DNA from: Parelaphostrongylus tenuis
Taxonomy: Eukaryota; Nematoda; Chromadorea; Rhabditida; Metastrongylidae
Assembly (NCBI GenBank): GCA_019055375.1
Contig: JAHQIW010003879.1
Location: forward strand, 1 to 64,000
Direction: 5' to 3'
Length of the DNA stretch: 64,000 bases
In this document: positions 46,960-58,981 of the stretch, piece after piece
Position numbering within the stretch: the stretch's first letter is position 1
Layout: each line of letters starts with the position of its first letter
Notes under the pieces: generated by a model
Database searches by the model: none
What the model saw: only the letters and a program-made list of their open reading frames with translations
What the model was told of the DNA's origin: nothing
Program-made: the position numbers and the translations under genes

Positions 46960-47860
46960 ACGAGTACTAACTGGTTACAGCAATGTAGGAAATTAGTGAA
47001 AGCGTGCAGTGATGCGTTTGCGTTTATTGTTTTCATCTGAAAAAATAGCTGAAAAATTTCAAACACAATTTCATAGAAAGAACTTCTGTTCACTTGTAAC
47101 TTGGGAAAGTATTCACATCAATGCTTAACCAGTGGGTATAAAACAATTGTATTCTTTTCCCGTTTATCTCACAAGGATTTGTAGGAGAATCTTTCGCTGG
47201 ATAAAAATTTTCCACTAGACTTTTAGTGATTTTTCGAGAGTTTGCGTCTCGAAATAAACAAAATTATTTGTTTTCTGAAAAAGCCTTCATATGGCGCACA
47301 AAAATAACATAATGTTTCACTTGCGTCGCGCACATAAAACTTACGACCTAAAAGACAGAGCTCAGTGGTCATTCAATAGCGTAAATCTCAGAGATATTGA
47401 AATGCAGTTATATCTTCAAAAGCCTTCTGAAAGCGCCGTATTAGGCAAGATGGCGCTGGGCTTCACACACGCATATTTTCAAAATTCTTCCGATAAAATA
47501 TCACTAGTCATAAGATAGCGAAGATGTCAGCGATTTCAACACTGTGACTGTTTTCTGAAAAGAAAAGCGTTTTATTGCACCGTAGGAGAAAAACCATGAT
47601 TCGCTTATGGAAAACATATTCCGCACAGCTGCCTGTGTGTATAGTGAAGAGAGACAACGTTCTACGTTAAAATTTAGCAAATAGCCATTTGAACTGTCTA
47701 TAAAAATATAGCTCATCTAGTGAATTTAGAGAAACTCACGCGTCCTCAAACGGAAGTCTTACCAAAACTAAGGTCTTTTTGATGAAACCCTTCTTTTTCA
47801 ACAAAATAATTATAGCTATGAGACGTCGTTTTAAGAGGGCAGGCTTTGGTGAATCACTTG
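46960..47860. other. No gene recognised
   Basis: 3' flank of copy 6. An open frame of 75 codons at 47,291-47,518 has no recognised domain or splice context. Confidence 0.4.
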
Positions 47861-47869
47861 CATAATTGA

Positions 47870-48475
47870 GATACCACCTAATGATCTCAAGCGTCAGTTA
47901 GTTCACAACCGCGTGTACGATCGTCTATGTACCACAAAAATGTGTGTGATTTACCCTAAAAACGGGTAGATCACTAAGTTCCCTTACAAATGAACACCTA
48001 GGTATTAGAATAGACATAGTTTGAAAACCCCAGTGGTGCGCATTGGGCATAACAGATAATAATAACAACAATAACAGAGACGCATAGCGTTAAAGATTTT
48101 AAAGTAGACGTCATCATCGCGCCTAGGAACTTGCGACCTCGGAATGAAAAGTTATAGAAGCGTTTTAGATCTATACCGAAAATTCGAATACGAATTGTGA
48201 AGATGAGTGACTCGCAATCACGTATGCTTCCGCGCCATATTTTTAGTGGATCTGAGCTACGCACACACCTCGCCCACGTGTGATTCGGTGCGGCTAGACT
48301 ACACTTATAGTGAACTGCAACACAGCAAAGAACGGTGAGTTAATAAAAGCTTAATACCCCACAGTCTAAAACTCTCGCTTGAATTTTCATTTGAATTGGT
48401 TACGAAGTTGTTTAGTTGAGTATATTGCATGTCAATATTAATTGAAGAAGGCAAAACTATCGAAACATGGCCCAA
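47870..48475 (+). mobile_element. PLE relic: GIY-YIG region and decayed hammerhead
   Basis: EIPPNDLKRQLVHNRVYDRL is readable at the left, followed by a broken GIY-YIG domain. A hammerhead-like TTGAAGA-AGGCAAAACTATC-GAAACATGG lies at 48,441-48,470, the same relative position as in the 26.1-kb copy. Confidence 0.6.
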
Positions 48476-48479
48476 ATGT

Positions 48480-51300
48480 CGTTTGTCCATATTATACTCA
48501 ATACTCAATCCCACTTTGAACATTAGATGAATAAAAGTTATTATATCGACCGCATGCTGCCGAATTATTGAGAAAAATGTCAAAGGAGCTGTATATACGT
48601 TGCATTTGTTACGTCTTGTAAGTGAAGACGTTGACAAAAATCATCAATATTACCAATGCAGAGTCTTCATTTTGATCGTATCATTCAAATTCTGATGACC
48701 AGACACCAAAGCTGATATTTAATCGTAACAGGTGAATGTGAGAAGAGTTGAAACTTTGTCTCCTTGACTGCCTTGCATACAAAGGCGAAATATCTAATAA
48801 AAAAAGTGCAACGTCTAAACAATCTAGCCTCTCAAAAATCCAGCAGTATCTACATCATATAAAATTATCTCGTTGTTCTATTACTAGTTTTTAATACTAA
48901 AAAAGTAATCTAAACTCATCCAAAAGTCTTCGCAGTTTAGGGATCTCACCGTTCACAAACTTTACTCGGCTAACCTCACTTAATAATCGCTTTTCTAATA
49001 TAGAGCTAACATCGCGTGACACATTAGTAAAATTTATTCGGCTAACGCTTCTCCTTTCGTCTTCTTCAAAGACGATCATTCTAGTTTATCGTCCACTATT
49101 GCTCGCCCGTGTTGTGTGTCACCGCTTTCGTTGTCGTTCAAGTCAAATCTTCTTCGGCCGGGCGCCGCCCAAACCTAACTTGGCAAGACCCTTATGAAGG
49201 AAAGCTCGAATGCTATACCCGACGATAGTGATAATAAACTTGTTTGCTTAAGGCTTATGATATATCTCGTGATATCTGATAGTACTACCGACTGCTGTGG
49301 ATTAAGTGGCCGGTGAAAACGACTGTGTATTATAATTATCGAAAGGGGATTAGAATATATCAATCACTGGTATATCTAAGTCAATGAAAAAGGCATCACT
49401 GATTGGTAATGACGAGGTCGAAGGGATGTTAGTGAAAATATCATTACCTCCCAATCTTCTTTCTAGTTTACTATTTTTCTTAGTGAGTGAAAATGAGGAG
49501 TTGTTAGGATGAAAATAAAGAAGTAATTGAGGAGGTGGGCTGATCGTATTGTAGACAACTCGGTCTTTCTAGGCTCTGGAGAAGGCCAAACCAGCCGAAA
49601 TGTCTGACGCTAAAGCAAATTCTATTATGAAACTCTCGTATGTTGGCCTGCCAAGAAAAATCCGTGTAGTACTGAGCAATGCCAAGGTTAGCAAGAAATG
49701 ATATTAAGAATTGCCCTTTTTTCAATCTTGGATTCTTGACATCGCCTAGAAAAAAGAGTCAAAGTGAATGTTGAGTTAAAGCCCAACGCACTAATCTTCC
49801 CTTTTACCTATAAAATTAGGATATCATCAGATATATGTTATCGACACATCAGCGATTGCGGTGGTGGTCGCGGCGTGTTGGAAAACATCACCGACCTTAC
49901 TGCGGTAGCGACTGGGATAAGGTCACCGTTCTACGGCGTCATTGCACAGAATCAGAAGCTTATTTCAAGGATTTGAGGAATGTGCGTCGAGGTCGAGGGG
50001 ACTAGCAGTGGCTGAGAAAGCGGTAACTAATTACAGCCTTAGCGAATCCGTACTTCCTTCCATCGATCTCTTCAAATTCTGCGCGCACTCGACGCTCCAG
50101 TGTCAATTTTGTGCTCCTAAGTTAATGTTTTTGTAGCCGGAGAAGTTCAATTTGAGTAAAGTGACCACTTTGCGTAACGCGCATTGCAGCTTATCTTGAT
50201 AGCAGATGAATTGCTAGAAACTATTATTTTCTTAAAGTCTTGATTTTTATCTTTCGGCAAACGGCATCCAATGAACCACCGTCGCTTGTTTTCTGTAATT
50301 TGCGGATTTACCTAAATGGTCACTATTGGTAATCTTATTCTAGTCCTTACTGAAATTTTCAAAGTTTGTGAAGGCGCCGGCGAACTAAATGATTTTTCTT
50401 CCCAATGCGAAACAACACGTCCGCCGTTCTCTTGATTAATCTCAGGAAAGAGCAATTCGAGCACTCCTCAAAGATCATTTACATCACCAGTCAGCAGGGA
50501 AATCAAAGAAAGCGATGTTGAGGTGTAAGGGAGTTTGGTGGAACAAAATTGAAAGTTAAACAATCAGTTAATGGAGTATCATCGGGGAGAGAAAACAGGT
50601 CTGTGAACTTTCCCCTTCAACACCAAAGGTTACATGAGAACATGATCTCATTTTTGTTTCTCAATTTTTCACACTACCATTACTACTACTGTTGTTGTTT
50701 CCTTTCCCGGTTGATTCAATATCACGATGTTCCATAAAAAGATTTATTTGACTGACGCTGTCTTTTGACAACCGACTCAAACCAACACTCACTCTCATAA
50801 AAGCGTAGACGACGAGACGATGATAAATGCGCGGAAGTCGCATTACTCAAGAATATTTTGAATAGTTCTTTACTAACGAAATCTGCATAAAATTTGAAAA
50901 AAGATCACAAAATAAGCCACATTCAGACATTGAGATTGTGGGGAAGTCACTTCACTCAAAAAACATCCTGAATACTCTTTTCTCAACAAAATCTGAATAA
51001 AATTCGATATTTACTTTCGAGAAATACAATTTATTCTTTTCTATACATTCTACAAGGACCACTTCCTGTAGTCTTAATCAGTATAGTGTTTTTCTCACCG
51101 CGATTCGTCTAGCAAATTGCCCAGTCCGCTCTTTTCATAGGTCGTAGTTAATAGCGACCTTGGTAGTACTCCATACGCTATTCCCCACCTATGTACACGT
51201 TCTTTGAGCACTTGTATTAGAATACTAAAATTATCTTTATCATACGTTTGAACACTGACGATACAAAACTCGATGGCTAACCTTTCGAACGCCTTCGTCA
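48480..51300. other. Mostly unassigned; one degenerate hammerhead
   Basis: At 49,571-49,610 a motif reads GGCTCTGGAGA-AGGCCAAACCAGCC-GAAATGTC, a decayed PLE hammerhead. The remaining sequence has short open frames only. Confidence 0.4.
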
Positions 51301-51307
51301 TAGCCTA

Positions 51308-53016
51308 GGCGTATAAATCATGTCATATCCGATTATTCGCTTAATATTTTGCAAGCATTATAAATCTAATAGAAAAGAAATCAACAGTCTAGTCATTCTA
51401 ACAAACCTCACTTTATTTGATTTTTGAGAACGGCCATCGGTCTAGTGTGACACAATTTAGAAAATAAACCACACTCAGAGTAGAAGATGATACTGAGATA
51501 AGGTGCCATATCATTTGCTATGTTTAGGCATTCCCCCCTCTTGTTCATTTTCGGTCAGTTGCGATTTATGCAAAAGCCTTAAGGGTTTTTGGCGCTGATG
51601 TTTTTGATTCTCGTCCAAGGATTTCACTACCACATTAAACTCCGTATCGTTGTATTTTGCCACTCTGTGTCTCCCAAACGATTACTTGTTTAGCTGTTGT
51701 CTTTCCTATCTAAGTGTTCTTTAATGCGGATTCATAGTGGCTTTCCTGTCTCGCCAATGTATTCTTCACCTCATGTTGTGCACGAGATCAGGTATAAAAG
51801 GATAAAGGATAAAGCTCTCGGCGTTGATTAATCCCTGCGGGATGAGCCATGCATTCGACTTCAATTTTTAACTTCGTTGAGGTGATTGAATGCATATCTG
51901 GGCTTTACCATGACTCGCGGTGGCCTCCCGCTGAACCGAGTCAGTGCTGCTTATCCTCCCAGACAAGTCCGAGACCTGTCTGGTACCAATTTATCCACCC
52001 CGGAGGGATGAATGGCTTGGTGAACCATGAGCGCGAGATCGAACCATTGACCTCATGTGCGACACAGAGCACCTCTAACCACTGCGCCACATGCGCTCTC
52101 GATGTATTGTACCCGAACTCATGCAATCTCTCTATCTACCACTAGGGCATACTTCACAGTTGTTAGTTTTACACTAACGGCCGTACAAGCAGTTCCAAAC
52201 CAATTGGCAACGTAAGTCATAAGAAGGAATTTCTATGATTTTTACGGAGTTTTCCAAACCACTATTACTTAAACACCTTTTTATACTGTGCTTATTCCAT
52301 TAGTTATAGGAGGTACCTTCAAAAGTATCATCTCGTCTGAGCTTGAAGCAACATCGTTCTAGATAATATTGTTATGGAACGTAACTCTCATTATTGGCCT
52401 AACTTCAGTGGCTTCTCTTTCGTAGCCATTTGAAATGGCTATCTTTTGTGTCAAACGTAGTGACTCTTCTCTCTCCCCACTCCGTACAAACACTTGTAGC
52501 CGTTCGGTACCTGTTCCGAGAGAGCGCTGTTTTCGTGTGTGAGGGGTGGGAAGAAAGTTAGGCAGTAATTGTTTTTATTACTTGGTTTGTGACACCATTT
52601 TGTTATGTATCCATTTCAGGAAGGTGAATTTGAACGTTCGAAAATGGATGCCAGTTTTCCCTATGTTGCTCCTGTGTGAACTTAACGTGCTCTGTCTGTC
52701 TGTTTAAAAGATCAAAATATATGTCCACCTACTCCTGTGTTGGGCAGATGATAAGACAATCATCTATGTATCTACAGTAGAGTAATGAACCACGACTGAG
52801 AACTGGAGCTTCCACTTTGGGCATGAAAGCAATGCCAAGGCATGGTGCCAATCGTTGCCCCATTACCAGCGCTCTAATTTGTGCAAAATATTTTACCTGA
52901 CACCTAAAGATTGAACACCTCAGGCACTCCTGCAAAAGAGTCATGAGTTGTTGAATTGTCATGCCGTACATATTTATTCTCAATTCATTTTCTACCATTA
53001 TTATTCGAGCCAACAT
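51308..53016 (-). mobile_element. Penelope-like element relic with YIDD reverse transcriptase
   Basis: The best-preserved RT segment lies at 52,729-53,016 on the - strand: MTIQQLMTLLQECLRC, QIRALVMGQRLAP, AIAFMPKVEAPV-like and LLYCRYIDDCLIICPTQE, where YIDD is the RT catalytic box. It is followed by broken RT-thumb and GIY-YIG regions down to 51,308. A SINE (51,796-52,098) has inserted in the GIY-YIG region. Collinear with 39,485-40,740. Confidence 0.85.
51796..52098 (-). mobile_element. SINE family A, full length
   Basis: Reading the - strand: a tRNA-like head GAGCGCATGTGGCGCAGTGG with A box, B box GGTTCGATCTC, body with CCTCCGGGGTGGATAAATTG and GACTTGTCTGGGAGGA, and tail GCCGAGAGCTTTATCCTTTA. 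About 300 bp. Inserted in a PLE: the interrupted PLE sequence resumes on both sides, with a possible GTAT duplication. Confidence 0.8.
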
Positions 53017-53638
53017 GTCGTGTGGTTTGGTAAGAGCTCTTGTACAGCTCGGTACACGTGTTTCGTCCTTACAGACTCGTCAGTCGGGCAGAACCGTCGT
53101 CTTTCGGTTCTTTTATTAGTCAGTTTTTTCGGCAGCTCTACTAATGAAATCTACTGAAATTTGAGCGTAGTCTCAATGAAACACTCGAGAAAAAGGTATT
53201 ATTTTTTGCCATCAATTTGTGAATTACTTCAAGAGTAGTAATCGTGTGACTCATGACAAGCTTTTGCTTCCTCGTAATGATGGATTCTTGCTGCTATCTT
53301 ACTCCATCTGTTTCTGAATCCTTCAGTTCCGTAGAAACTTTTGCTTTGGTCATCGTTCGGCCTCCCTCAACAATGCATAATTCATAAGTGTTCTCGGATA
53401 ATAGGAGCAACAGAGTTTAAGAAATGCATTTTCTCCTATGAGACACTGACATTCTTTGACTTTGCCAACAGATCCCATTGTGCTCTGAAGTAGCATAATA
53501 TGTCACAAAACGTGCTTCGAAGAATATGCTGCGAATTAAGTAGGGTCTATAAAACTTTTGAAAAAGTCAATAAACTACCAGACAGCGTCACTCACTTATA
53601 AGTGCTGAGTCTGAGAGATGGAAATGATAGTTGCAAAT

Positions 53639-54570
53639 ATGGCGAGACATCCGACCAATTCCTTTATGGTTTCGTTGGTCGCCCCAACCTGAGATATGGA
53701 AAGATCTGTACGATCAAAGTAAGTAAGAAAAGATTGTTAGGGTAAATAAAACCTTACCTATCGTGAATAGAAGTAGAATCACGTAAAAAATGGGTGCCAC
53801 ATTTTTCCTTTCTCGCTATTGCTACATTCATACCTTTACTATCTCAAGCCGCGTCTTTGCCATAAGGCTGTGATATGTTGGCAAATGTTCTAGTAGCTAA
53901 GCACACTCTTAGATACGACCGTAGCACCATTGCGCGCTATTTAAATGAAATGAGGTAAGACAAAATGATGTTCTGCCGCACTTCTCATGCCTTGACCGAT
54001 CACCTCACAATGTTGCAGTATGGGCTAGCCACATTTTGTGATAACTGAGCTGAACGATGATACTACATCCACCATATAAACCTCATATTGCCCCTAGGAA
54101 ATTCATCTCTTCCGCATCCTGAAACAGCATCTGCGGAAGAATATAATAAACACTATAAGCAACTCAAAAGTGACCGCATCGACTTTTAAATTGCCCGACT
54201 CATTCTTTTAGGGATAAAAGCATCCAATCTTTTCTCAGTAATTGCTTACATGTCATTGATTGAGGTGATAATATTGCTTTTCATTCGCCTCATCTTTGAA
54301 TCCTCGTTAAAGATCCTCGATATATTTCCGCAGACTTTTGATAGCGTTAAATACATTGCTGGATTATGGGTTTTTTTCGAACAAAATAACTACTGAATTA
54401 GCATGAGAGTTGTCCTCCATTAAGTCTTCAGACGAAAAAATTTGGAATCTAAACAAGAAATATTCCAAAGACTAACCTGCCAATAATCACTTGATTTTTT
54501 ATTATTCACTAAATGAATTACAAAATTGCTTTACAGTGAGTGCTAGGTACTACATTGCGAATGGATTCAA
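53639..54570 (+). pseudogene. Secreted-family remnant, copy 7
   Basis: At 53639 an ATG opens MARHPTNSFMVSLVAP and then stops. This matches family exon 1, including the hydrophobic stretch. About 900 bp later, near 54536, an acceptor-like TTACAG is followed by a sequence resembling the first bases of exon 2 (CGAGTACTAGG in other copies) that loses similarity within about 30 nt. The upstream region from about 53,200 resembles the region upstream of copy 6 (44,740-45,400). No exons 3-5 were found. The exon 1 remnant is fairly clear; the exon 2 piece is weak. Confidence 0.45.
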
Positions 54571-54619
54571 AACTATATCAGTTGTTATAGTTTGTCCCGA
54601 AAAGTCCGACATTTTTATT

Positions 54620-55390
54620 TACGTTCCTGGCATTACAACTGACTAGACGGGAGCAGATATCTGTATCACATCATATAATGCAGACAAAGCGTTTACATTT
54701 CTTTTTCAATCTTGCGACGGTTACGAAAGGCTCACGGTGTGAGCTGCGCTTTCCTGACAATACGTCAATCACCTGTTAAACCCTTTAAATTCCGCAAGTA
54801 TCATATAGGGTCGGCAAGGTGCTTCCGCACTTTTTCGTATTTATTAATTGCTTTTCATGCTCGAATTTTGTTTTTATTACCGTTCAAAGCAGCTTGTTGC
54901 AGTTATATTGATTTATGACACTCAAACATTTGTTTAAACTCAAAACTATAGCATTTATACATTTGTTGGAGAATGGAGTTGTTTTGAAAGCACACTGAAA
55001 ATCGAAGGCCAGCACGCAGGTCGTCAACGACGGAGACGTCTCAATTGCGTTCAAAACAGCTTACAGGTCAATTTCTTGTGGGCGATCGGCTCGTTGCTTG
55101 TGCGTCAGATCTCCATGTCCAGTCTTGAATTCATCACAATGATCAAAAGCTGCAATCTTCCAGCTGTTCCGTCACCCCGGACCTCGTCAATCCTGCTCAA
55201 CGTCTCAGCAGCCCTTGAGCTTGAACTATTTTTGTGTAGCATCAACAATCGTTTTGCTCTTGGGATAATTCCATCTTGAAACAAATGTATGAGATCAACA
55301 CAAGCAGCTGCTCTGAGTGATAGCAGAAGCAGAGACTTAAGTGCACAAAAAATAATTAGCAAAAGCAAAAATGCTCGGAAAAGCTCTTGC
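54620..55390. other. No gene recognised
   Basis: An open frame of 95 codons on the - strand (55,105-55,392) has no recognised domain. No splice or repeat context found. Confidence 0.35.
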
Positions 55391-55394
55391 ATGT

Positions 55395-55685
55395 GTCGCA
55401 GTAGATAGAGGTGCTATCGCACATGAGGTCAAGTGGTCGATCTCGCGCTCATGGCTCACTAAGCCATCCATCCCTCCGGGTCGGTCAATTGGTACTAGAC
55501 TGGTCTCAGACTTGCCTGGGAGGATACGTAGCACTGACTAGGTTCGGAAAGAGGCCACCGCGAGCCATTGTAAAGACCAGATATGCATTCAATTACCTCA
55601 AACGAAGTTAAAATTTGAAGAAGAATGCTTGGAGCATTTTCAGGAATCAATCAAGGCCGAGAGCTTTATTCTTTATTCTTTATCG
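55395..55685 (+). mobile_element. SINE family A
   Basis: Head with GTCGCAGTAGATAGAGGTGC and GGTCGATCTCGCGCTCATGG, body with CCATCCCTCCGGGT, tail GCCGAGAGCTTTATTCTTTA repeated. Nearly full length, in the + orientation. Confidence 0.75.
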
Positions 55686-55859
55686 TTCTTCCGAGACAGG
55701 AAATGGTTAAGTAATCCTGTTCCCGCCCACTAATCAGTCCTTGTGAAATTTTCAAAAATCATCTTCTAATTCCATTAACAATCGCTGAAATATTAAGCTA
55801 CTTGGTTGAGGAAGAAGCTCCTTAACACCTGCGAAGAACTGAAATTGTATGCCTGTTTC

Positions 55860-56480
55860 ACACAGTATCGGTTGATGTAAACTTTGAATATCACGAGCTA
55901 TTTATGTAGGAAGCTCCCACGGTCATTCACGATAGAAGCAAACTTTGAGTTTCAAAAGGTCAAGCTCCGCCATCAATTGCATGTCAAAATCCGTCCGGTA
56001 AAAGGCCATGATCTGCGTTTGATGGAATTTCAAAGGTGTCCTAAATTTCAAACTTGCTTCGCATGGTCGCGCCACCAATGCCGAACTCCACTGCGAGCAG
56101 CTGGAGAGAGTCTGCAGTGTGTTGGAGGAAAAGTACCCGACACTGATTTGACGATAACGCACGCTATTTCATCAAGATAATGCCACGCATCACACCGCAA
56201 AGAAGTAAGGAAAAGTTGGACTTATTGGCGGGAGTTGAGGTCCTGCAGCACCCAACGTACAGCCCAGATGCTGCATCGTCCGATTATGGTCTTCTTCGTT
56301 CAGTGGAACATTTCCTGCGTAGACGCCGATGCGAGGCATTTGATCAAAATAAAGTGACATGTCAGGAAATCTTTGATTGAAAGCCAAGTGAACGGCGACT
56401 TCGAGTAGATCAGGAAGTTTGCAGATTATTGGCAGAAGATTGTGGATATTGATGGCCTTTATTTTGAAGAATAATCAATG
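55860..56480 (+). mobile_element. Mariner transposase relic
   Basis: Successive frames encode LHCEQLERVCSVLEEKYPTL, FHQDNATHHTAKK (second catalytic Asp), LLAGVEVLQHPTYSPDAASS then DYGLLRSVEHFLRRRR (third Asp), and a broken C-terminus ending in WPLF. This is the standard mariner order. Frameshifts lie near 56,195 and after 56,375. Terminal repeats not identified. Confidence 0.8.
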
Positions 56481-56559
56481 TTTCTCTTAAATAAAATTGT
56501 TTTGAAAGTTTGAATTTTTAGCAGGTGTTGAGAAATCTTGTCTTCAACCTATTAGTTTG

Positions 56560-56700
56560 AGGTGGAGTAGCCGTGGTCGAGTGGTTGTGATGCTCGTCAC
56601 AGAGTGCGTGAAACCGGGCTCCACCCATAATCTGTGCGGCAACCAACAATGACACCCTATGGACGCCACAGCAAAGCTATCCTCGAGACTGCATAGAGAC
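56560..56700 (+). mobile_element. SINE-like tRNA(Ser)-type element
   Basis: Best-preserved copy of this family here: GTAGCCGTGGTCGAGTGGTT, then CTCGTCACAGAGTGCGTGAA and ACCGGGCTCCACCC. The first part resembles the A box of Ser/Leu-type tRNAs. It lies just downstream of a mariner relic. Confidence 0.4.
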
Positions 56701-57340
56701 TCGCTCGGCCAGTATTCTGTTGCGTTCAAAAAAAAGACGATAAACAAAATGAATGCTAGTAATACTGGTTACTTCATCGTTCTGTTGGTTTGTACGATGC
56801 TGTTTTTTTACAAATTCATTGAAATATCATCCTGCATCACTTCAAATCTTTGCATTTTTTAATCACTCGATCTTGGTGTTTTTTTATATCCACATGCTAT
56901 AGAATCAAATCAAAGGACTGATTTGTGTTCGAAAGTTTTTTTAGATTAAGAAACGACTTTACTAGTTTCATTTTTCCTGCTGCAACTTAATTTGATTAGG
57001 TATCGAATGAACATACACAGGACGTGAACGAATGGCGATGGGCGATCAACTTGAGCCAGTGTCCTTGAAAAGAACAAAGCGTGTCAAAACGTTAGCTGAG
57101 TACATTGGATTTCAAACAACTCCGTGCTAAGGCTCAGTCAATAAAAAATGTTAAGAACCTAGTGTCCGAATCGTCTTACTTCAGGGACATATGAAAACCA
57201 CAGTGTGCAAACCACTCGTTCCAGCCTAAACTTTTACTCACAACCAATCACAGGGATATCGAACTGAGATAAGTATTTAATTGACTATCAGTGTTCATCA
57301 ATTTTAGAACAAATCTTTTAGTAATACTCGGAATTAATGG
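56700..57340. other. No gene recognised
   Basis: Contains only a very decayed PLE hammerhead-like stretch near 57,061-57,100. Confidence 0.35.
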
Positions 57341-57370
57341 TATTTTTAATGCATTTCGCATTGTTATGAT

Positions 57371-57435
57371 GTTTTTCTATATAACTAAGAGAACTGAGTG
57401 GTAACCACTCATTTCTCTTAGGTATATAGAAAAAC
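57371..57435. repeat. 65-bp near-perfect palindrome
   Basis: 32-nt arms around a single central base (57,403), 30 of 32 positions complementary: GTTTTTCTATATA at the left, TATATAGAAAAAC at the right, CTGAGTGGT and ACCACTCA at the centre. Confidence 0.9.
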
Positions 57436-57584
57436 AATTCTTCTAGTTGAAAAATCACAACTATAAAAACTTGGAGCACTAAATCTTGGGATAGTCATTC
57501 CAGTTTTCTGTATATTTCTCATAAAGAATGCTAGGATGTTAAATGGCGATTCATGAATGTACAGCACATAATTTCTTCATTTAA

Positions 57585-57850
57585 CAGCTGACGTTTCAGC
57601 AGGTCTCCTCCTTCAGAGCTTGGAAGGGTCAAATTGTCTGCAATCCAATCAGTCAAACACCTCCATTACTCCTCTTTTAGAAAAAAGAAAGAATTACTCG
57701 TCCTTTAAGGAAAATCACCAGACCTAGACTTCAATCGCGCCAAGCACAAAATCAACTCTCAACAAACTCCCTGCTTTTTACATGTGTTCCACCGAATGAT
57801 TCAAGTGGAGATCTCCGGAAGGAGATCACATAAGCCCGTAGTGCATCTTA
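57585..57850 (-). mobile_element. PLE 3' region with hammerhead
   Basis: The - strand contains a hammerhead-like CTGAAGG-AGGAGACCTGCT-GAAACGTC (57,585-57,622), preceded by sequence matching the inverse of 26,570-26,760 (for example TGATTGGATTGC and GATGGGTAAGATGCAC). The last core A is mutated to G. Confidence 0.6.
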
Positions 57851-57869
57851 CCCATCATGCGGTTGAAAT

Positions 57870-58390
57870 TTGCGTCTGGTGATTTTCTCTAAAGCAGTAA
57901 CGAAGGTATTGGCGCTTAGTGTTTGACTGATTGGAATGCAGACAACTTGATCTTTCCAGGCTCTGAAGAAAACGAACTGCAGAAACATCAGCTGTTGATT
58001 GCAGAAATTATATGACATCTCGTGTATACTCAAAGACGAAAGTTAGGAATTGTTGACCATGGTGAATTTGATAGACAGTTGGTCTTGAGACGTACAGCAC
58101 AGACAGTATAATGCAAAGCATAGCGACAGAAGTTTCGGTAGTTTTTTGCCTTCTTCAAAGCCTGAAAGAGTCACATTGATGTGCAATCTTCTTCACTAAA
58201 CATGCGTAGCCAAAGCAGAAAAAAACTTTAGACGGATATTCGATTTGTAAAGTAATCAGCTCTATTGAATTGGCCGTTTTTTTGCTGTTTTGCAGTGCAC
58301 TAAATATGTAGACCAGCCGCACTTGGTCTTACATGCTCTTCATATTCGGGTTTATGGTATAAATCCAGAAACGCCTCAAGAACTTTGGTG
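57870..58390. mobile_element. PLE fragments with convergent hammerheads
   Basis: A + strand motif at 57,958-57,995 (CTGAAGA-AAACGAACTGC-AGAAACATC) and a - strand motif at 58,128-58,165 (TTGAAGA-AGGCAAAAAACTACC-GAAACTTC) face each other. This arrangement repeats that at 23,291-23,496. 58,290-58,390 matches the PLE coding tail at 23,610-23,720 on the - strand. Confidence 0.55.
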
Positions 58391-58399
58391 GACAATTGC

Positions 58400-58906
58400 C
58401 CCTGTGTTTGGCCGTGATTCGTCTACTTCCTCTAAAATGCTTTACTTTAGTTGTTTATCAATAGTTTTCTGGTACGTGTACAGAAGAGCAGAGCTGTCCT
58501 TGAGGATTGCCAGTGTGGCCTACAGTCTTTTCACCGCCTTACCTTTGATATCCGGCAAAGTATGTGAGTCGCTTTTCTATGGTAGTTGGACGTAGTAACC
58601 GTTTTCTCGTTTTTCAATCGTTCTTTCGATTGTTTCCATATCCCCGCATTTTGTTTTTGTCGTTCCTTTATATTCGAATCGCTGAATTCGTGAACTCCAA
58701 CGGATTCGAACCTACAAAAGTCTGTCCATGATTGTTCTTTCGTCGACGTTTGAGAAGATCGTACGCTTGCACAACAAGGACCGTACTATCCTGATCCACC
58801 ATGTAGCGGTTGTGATTATCTCCAACTATGAGGTATACTAGGGATTATTTTCAATTCTGAGGGTAGTATGATGGTTGGTGAGGATTCAGTTTGCAACAGA
58901 GAGAAT
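58400..58906 (-). mobile_element. BEL/Pao element, portion left of the LINE
   Basis: Continues the - strand BEL element interrupted by the LINE. The direct repeat at the LINE's edges lies in the same strand and frame context as the BEL protease-downstream region. Coding is poor here and the left boundary is uncertain, as PLE sequence begins near 58,390. Confidence 0.45.
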
Positions 58907-58966
58907 ACATCAGGGCATCCGAGTAAGATTTATGGTTGAATATTTTCTGCTGACGGGTTGATTGAT
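58907..58966. repeat. Target-site duplication, left copy
   Basis: A 60-bp direct repeat of 62,325-62,385, differing by one substitution and one single-base gap. It flanks the RTE-type LINE. Confidence 0.85.
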
Positions 58967-58981
58967 CACCTGTATCCCCTG

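Noticed and set aside
57958..58165. Functional hammerhead ribozymes at 57.97 and 58.14 kb
   Set aside because: The core segments carry substitutions (shifted GAAAC register, TTGAAGA). They are kept as decayed motifs, not active ribozymes.
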